Below, piece after piece: positions 15,350 through 18,968 of a DNA stretch of 18,968 nucleotides. The notes below the pieces were generated by a model. The model did no database searches, was not told the DNA's origin, and saw only the letters and a program-made list of their open reading frames with translations. The translations under genes were made by a program, and so were the position numbers. Source of the DNA: Anaerolineae bacterium. Its GTDB lineage: Bacteria; Chloroflexota; Anaerolineae; Aggregatilineales; Phototrophicaceae. The stretch spans positions 1-18,968 of the forward strand of contig JACMMD010000598.1 of assembly GCA_014379235.1 (NCBI GenBank), in the 5' to 3' direction. The number at the start of each line of letters is the position of its first letter. Positions within the stretch are counted from its first letter, which is position 1.

Positions 15350-15412
15350 GCCAACGGCTTCTGATCGCCTGTTTCATTAATCCCTCGACCAATCCAGTTC
15401 GTTAGTCAGTTT

Positions 15413-15469
15413 AAGAACAGGGGTTTATATGCTGCGCTTCGCGTGGGATGTAACACAACCCTTGTTTTT
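15413..15469 (+). terminator. Probable intrinsic terminator of the S1 gene
   Basis: AACAGGGGTT (15416-15425) pairs with AACCCTTGTT (15457-15466) through ten pairs with one G-T, extendable by three more. A smaller GCGCTTCGCG hairpin sits in the 31-nt loop, and the right arm runs into a T5 stretch. It lies 66 nt after the stop. The long loop lowers certainty. Confidence 0.45.
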
Positions 15470-15527
15470 GGTTTATCCGTTCTAATGAATCATTGATGTG
15501 TTTGGGGATATACGAAGGCAAGTGTGC

Positions 15528-15536
15528 TGTTATAAT
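15528..15536 (+). promoter_or_regulatory. Extended -10 promoter of clpC2
   Basis: TGTTATAAT is a full TGn extended -10 with a perfect TATAAT (15531-15536). No -35 is visible at 17 nt, which extended -10 promoters do not need. Transcription would start near 15543, leaving a leader of about 98 nt before the GTG start. Confidence 0.6.
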
Positions 15537-15625
15537 TGTGATAAGTTGGGATTTATTGGACGCCGTTTTGTTGTATTCGTCGGAAATTGAATAGTGTGGC
15601 GTTGTCAAACAGCGTCATGGGCGCC

Positions 15626-15631
15626 GGAGGT
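15626..15631 (+). promoter_or_regulatory. Strong ribosome binding site for the GTG start of clpC2
   Basis: GGAGGT lies 9 nt before GTG 15641. The ATG at 15634 is out of frame and only 2 nt from the site, and the in-frame ATG at 15653 is too far, so GTG is the start. Confidence 0.75.
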
Positions 15632-15640
15632 AAATGAACC

Positions 15641-18139
15641 GTGCCGAATAAAATGGAGCGCTTTACCCAACGGGCGCGGCGCGTGCTGAGTTTGGCTCAA
15701 GAAGAGGCCGAACGACTTCAGCACAACTACATTGGAACTGAGCATCTATTGTTGGGGCTGCTGCGCGAAGAAGGTGGTGTAGCGGGTAGAGTGCTGCGCG
15801 ACCTCGGTCTGGAACAACGCCGGGTCGAAGAATTGGTCGAGCGCATGACACGCGCTTCGGCCCGCACAACCACCACACAGTTAGACCTATCGCCCGGAAC
15901 CAAGCGTGTGCTGGAACTGGCAGTCGATGAAGCCCGCCGGATGGGTCATCACTACATCGGGACTGAACATCTACTGCTTGGGCTGGTGCGCCAGTCTGAA
16001 GGGGTAGCGATAGATATTCTCAAGCGTTTGGGAGTCAGCCCGGAAGAAGTGCGTCGCCAGACGCGGCGCGTATTGCAAGAAAGCCCGGTACAATTGAACC
16101 CGTCAAATGAGGAACCAAACCGTCGGCGGCCCGGCGGTAAACATGAGGGCAAAACGCCGTTAGTAGATCAGCTTGCAACCGACCTCACTGCGCTCGCGCA
16201 GGAAGGCAAACTTGACCCTGTAGTCGGACGTGAGATGGAAATCGAGCGTGTGATTCAGGTGTTGAGCCGTCGTCGTAAGAATAACCCTGCCCTCATCGGC
16301 GAACCGGGCGTTGGTAAGACGGCCATCGTTGAGGGGCTGGCGCAGCGTATCGTCAACGGCGAAACGCCCAAGCCGCTGCTGAATAAGCGCGTGCTGCAAT
16401 TGGACGTCGGTTCGCTGGTGGCAGGCACGATGTATCGCGGTCAATTTGAGGAACGCCTCAAGCGCGTGATCGAAGAACTCAAGCAGTCCGACAGCATCCT
16501 CTTCATTGACGAAGTGCATATGCTGGTGGGCGCGGGTTCGGCGGGCAGCAGCGTAGACGCGGCCAACATCCTCAAGCCAGCGTTATCTCGGGGCGAACTG
16601 CAATGTATCGGCGCGACCACGTTGGACGAGTACCGCAAGCACATCGAAAGCGACGCGGCGCTGGAACGACGTTTCCAGCAAATCATGGTCGGCGAGCCTT
16701 CGATAGAAGAAACCATCGAAATTCTACAGGGCATCAAAATCCCTTATCAAGAGCATCATAACGTCGAGATCACCGACGAAGCCATCGAGGCCGCCGCGCA
16801 CTTATCTGCGCGCTACGTGCCGGATCGCTTCCTGCCGGACAAGGCCATTGACCTGATTGACGAAGCATCGGCGCGGCTGCGAATGTACAAGAGTCCCGAA
16901 GCGGCTCAAGTACGCAAGGCCGAAATGGAACTGCGCCAAATCGAAGATGACCTGCAACTGCTCGAAGAAGACAAAAGCGACAAGACCGAAGTCACCCGCT
17001 TGAACAATCAGCGCGACACCTTACGTGAAACACTGGGCGCGCTGAAATCCAATTGGAACGAAGAAACCCAACAACCGCGCCTAAGTGCGGAAGACATCGC
17101 CGAAGTGGTGGCGATGTGGACGGGCATCCCAGTGACGCGCATCGCAGGCGAGGAAAGTGCGCGCCTGATGGAGATGGAAAAAGTGATGCATGAGCGCATC
17201 ATCGGGCAGGAAGAGGCGGTTGAAGCGATCAGCAAAGCCGTCCGTCGTGCCCGCGCTGGTCTCAAAGACCCGCGCCGCCCCATCGGTTCGTTCATGTTCC
17301 TTGGCCCGACGGGTGTCGGCAAGACCGAACTGACCAAGACGCTGGCCGAATTCCTGTTTGGCAGCGAAGAAGCCCTCGTGCAGCTTGACATGAGCGAATT
17401 CATGGAGCGGCACTCGGTGGCGCGTTTGGTCGGTGCGCCTCCCGGCTACGTCGGCTACGAAGATGCCGGTCAATTGACCGAAGCTATTCGCCGCCGTCCG
17501 TACAGTATTGTGGTCTTTGACGAAATCGAAAAAGCCCACCCCGAAGCCTTCAACATGCTTTTGCAGGTGATGGAAGAGGGTACGCTGACGGATGCGCGTG
17601 GGCGCCGTGTAGACTTCCGCAACACGATTATAGTCATGACCAGCAACATCGGCGCGGACGTTATCAAGCGTGGCCCGAACTTCGGCTTCACCATCCCCAA
17701 GGACGAAACCGCCGAGCAGAAGCACGAATATGCCGAGATGCGAAAGAACGTGATGGAGCAGCTGCGGCGCGCCTTCCGTCCTGAGTTCCTCAACCGTGTT
17801 GATGCGACTGTGGTGTTCCGTTCGCTGACCAGAGACGAGATCAAGCAGATTGTCGATCTCGAACTGAGCAAGGTTCAGGAACGCCTGATCGAACACGCCA
17901 TCACGCTTGAGCCAAACGAAGCCGCGCTCGAGTGGATTGCGGATCGCGGCTACGATCCTGAATACGGTGCGCGCCCTCTGCGCCGCCTCATTCAGAACGA
18001 GATCGAGGATGTGCTTTCCGACGGTATCCTTGCAGGCAAGTTCCAAATCGCCAGCATCGTGCGTGTCTCGGTGGACAGCGAAGGCAACCTCGCACTCGAA
18101 CCTGTTGAAGAAGAACAGCTCGAAACACCGGGCGTCTAA
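15641..18139 (+). CDS. clpC: ATP-dependent unfoldase ClpC, copy 2 (Hsp100 family)
   Basis: A second full-length AAA+ ClpC unfoldase, 832 residues, closer to the family norm at its N-domain ([11 protein letters not shown] and [11 protein letters not shown] repeats). D1: Walker A GEPGVGKT at 220-227 and Walker B Asp290-Glu291. D2: GPTGVGKT at 555-562 and Walker B Asp627-Glu628. The middle domain is a coiled coil ([20 protein letters not shown], then [15 protein letters not shown]) without the UVR-like E-x-A-A motif of ClpC1. The ClpP-loop position reads FGF at 681-683, where the family normally has an aliphatic residue before GF, so docking may be altered but is likely kept. The tail is short and acidic. 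Start: GTG 15641 by its ribosome site. It has its own extended -10 promoter and a strong terminator. Large ORFs on the opposite strand (for example 17081-18202) are shadows. Confidence 0.94.
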   Translation: MPNKMERFTQRARRVLSLAQEEAERLQHNYIGTEHLLLGLLREEGGVAGRVLRDLGLEQRRVEELVERMTRASARTTTTQLDLSPGTKRVLELAVDEARRMGHHYIGTEHLLLGLVRQSEGVAIDILKRLGVSPEEVRRQTRRVLQESPVQLNPSNEEPNRRRPGGKHEGKTPLVDQLATDLTALAQEGKLDPVVGREMEIERVIQVLSRRRKNNPALIGEPGVGKTAIVEGLAQRIVNGETPKPLLNKRVLQLDVGSLVAGTMYRGQFEERLKRVIEELKQSDSILFIDEVHMLVGAGSAGSSVDAANILKPALSRGELQCIGATTLDEYRKHIESDAALERRFQQIMVGEPSIEETIEILQGIKIPYQEHHNVEITDEAIEAAAHLSARYVPDRFLPDKAIDLIDEASARLRMYKSPEAAQVRKAEMELRQIEDDLQLLEEDKSDKTEVTRLNNQRDTLRETLGALKSNWNEETQQPRLSAEDIAEVVAMWTGIPVTRIAGEESARLMEMEKVMHERIIGQEEAVEAISKAVRRARAGLKDPRRPIGSFMFLGPTGVGKTELTKTLAEFLFGSEEALVQLDMSEFMERHSVARLVGAPPGYVGYEDAGQLTEAIRRRPYSIVVFDEIEKAHPEAFNMLLQVMEEGTLTDARGRRVDFRNTIIVMTSNIGADVIKRGPNFGFTIPKDETAEQKHEYAEMRKNVMEQLRRAFRPEFLNRVDATVVFRSLTRDEIKQIVDLELSKVQERLIEHAITLEPNEAALEWIADRGYDPEYGARPLRRLIQNEIEDVLSDGILAGKFQIASIVRVSVDSEGNLALEPVEEEQLETPGV

Positions 18140-18152
18140 AACAATCACCAAC

Positions 18153-18192
18153 AAACGAAAACAGCCACCTGTAAAGGTGGCTGTTTTCGTTT
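18153..18192. terminator. Bidirectional intrinsic terminator between clpC2 and the HhH gene
   Basis: A perfect 17-bp stem, AAACGAAAACAGCCACC with its reverse complement, closed by the 6-nt loop TGTAAA. The GC-rich core is flanked by A/T-rich arms that give a T-rich tail on both strands, so it can serve the two convergent genes. It starts 13 nt after the clpC2 stop and ends 19 nt from the facing gene's stop. Confidence 0.9.
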
Positions 18193-18211
18193 CCCCAATC
18201 ATGCGGTTTTA

Positions 18212-18968
18212 TTAACTGCGACTACGTATCGACTCGATGAACGTCTGCAACCCCGCCCAATCGCCACGCGCCGCATAGCTCGCTTGCTCCATCCACGTTG
18301 GCATGGTCGGTGCAAAGCGCATCCCGGCAGCTTTTATTGCGGCGCGTAAGGTATCTTGATCGGCAGCAGCCAGTGCGCTGAATGTGTCGATTCCGGCGCT
18401 TTTCAACGCCGTCGCCATCTTCAAGCCGATACCGTCAATCCTAGTCAGATCGTCCGCACCGCCAATCGTCGGCGCGGAACTAGCCGAAGTGGTTTCCATA
18501 GACCGGCCACCGATTTCACCAGCGTCCGCATCATCCATTCCAGCATTGATGTTGATGTTTTCCGTCGGCGGCGCACCAGCAGGCACAACAGCGGCGGCTT
18601 GGGCGGGCGTGGCCGACGAGGCAATCGCATCAGAGCGCGTCTGGATATCGTCCTCACCTGCGGGCGCTATATTCACGTCAGTGGTTGAGGTTGATGCGGT
18701 CACGGTTCCAGACGGATTAGAAGGTGGTGGTGCAGCCTTTTCACGCCTGCGCGATTCGGATTTTGCCGAAGGCGGCGTTTCCGGCGAAGGTGCATCAGGA
18801 CGATTGGTATCGGGCGCAGGCTCGACACCACCGGGTTGGCGTCCAACTCCTGCATCTTCTTTCGGCGTCGGTTCAGGCGGAGCATCCATCGGCACTTCTT
18901 CGCGCTCCACCGGGATTTGCGGCCCTTTGTCAGGGTCTTTGGTAGCGTCGTCGGTATGCTTCTGAACC
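18212..18968 (-). CDS. Helix-hairpin-helix protein with long disordered region (5' end outside window)
   Basis: The last ~85 residues form a helix-hairpin-helix unit of the type in small 'flap-endonuclease-like' DNA-binding proteins: DDLTRIDGIGLKMATALKSA, then IDTFSALAAADQDTLRAAIKAAG, ending with a W-E-Q-A-containing helix and GDWAGLQTFIESI. Such domains bind DNA or nucleoprotein non-specifically; nuclease activity is not established by this motif. About 165 residues before it are low complexity, rich in Pro, Ala, Thr, Glu and Asp, and probably disordered. The frame is still open at the window edge (reading VQKHTDDATKDPDKG before a possible GTG at 18910), so the gene most likely starts upstream, perhaps with a membrane anchor. 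It converges on clpC2. The C-terminal domain is fairly sure; the function is not. Confidence 0.75.
   Translation of the reverse strand, partial: VQKHTDDATKDPDKGPQIPVEREEVPMDAPPEPTPKEDAGVGRQPGGVEPAPDTNRPDAPSPETPPSAKSESRRREKAAPPPSNPSGTVTASTSTTDVNIAPAGEDDIQTRSDAIASSATPAQAAAVVPAGAPPTENININAGMDDADAGEIGGRSMETTSASSAPTIGGADDLTRIDGIGLKMATALKSAGIDTFSALAAADQDTLRAAIKAAGMRFAPTMPTWMEQASYAARGDWAGLQTFIESIRSRS

Noticed and set aside
15348..15360. AAGCC-AAC-GGCTT hairpin as the S1 terminator
   Set aside because: Only 5 bp and no T-run; the hairpin at 15413-15469 is a better candidate.
15411..15608. 65-residue ORF on the - strand before clpC2
   Set aside because: It covers the terminator-like hairpin and the clpC2 extended -10 box and has no domain or ribosome site.
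15634..15651. Five-codon ORF overlapping the clpC2 start (ATG AAC CGT GCC GAA TAA)
   Set aside because: The ATG is only 2 nt from GGAGGT, too close for initiation, so it is probably a by-product of the leader sequence.
17081..18202. 373-residue ORF opposite clpC2
   Set aside because: It is antisense to a conserved AAA+ D2 domain and crosses the terminator hairpin at 18153-18192; no start signal or domain.

Overview
The window reads as chromosomal DNA of a free-living bacterium, most likely a Chloroflexota (Anaerolineae-like) member. This is an inference from the gene set: two ClpC-type unfoldases, a four-repeat S1 protein with acidic ends, a RecJ with an extra C-terminal segment, a PepF peptidase, an SH3b lipoprotein, and gaps filled with GTAGGGGC...GCCCCTAC palindromes. 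No single marker settles the phylum. I saw no tRNA, rRNA, CRISPR array, transposase or phage gene.

Layout. 1-2004 (+) is recJ, cut at its 5' end by the window. 2069-2806 (+) is a TTG-started lipoprotein with two SH3b domains. 2803-2936 is a dense cluster of palindromic repeats between convergent genes. 2944-4749 (-) is the M3-family oligoendopeptidase pepF. 4936-5712 (+) is an unknown protein with about eight membrane segments. A perfect 28-bp palindrome (5739-5766) separates it from 5784-6497 (+), a free-standing B3/B4 protein, which is followed 4 nt later by a FabG-like SDR oxidoreductase (6502-7266). 7264-7335 holds a degenerate 7-nt tandem repeat.

7418-10547 (+) is the least explained part: two tandem, divergent paralogues of unknown family (448 and 430 residues) followed after 10 nt by a small three-helix membrane protein. 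Their spacing suggests one transcription unit and perhaps one membrane-associated complex. This is the best candidate in the window for an undescribed system.

10863-18139 (+) carries clpC (copy 1), an S1-domain protein (bS1-like) and clpC (copy 2). Each of the last two has its own recognisable promoter, and both have sequence-supported starts. The two ClpCs differ most in the middle domain: copy 1 keeps the usual UVR-like motif, copy 2 replaces it. A strong bidirectional terminator (18153-18192) separates clpC2 from a convergent, 5'-truncated helix-hairpin-helix protein with a long Pro/Ala/Thr-rich region (18212-18968, -).

How the genes work together: ClpC1 and ClpC2 are protein-quality-control unfoldases expected to work with a ClpP encoded elsewhere; PepF would clear the resulting peptides; S1 acts in translation; RecJ in DNA repair. 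These are general links, not evidence of one pathway.
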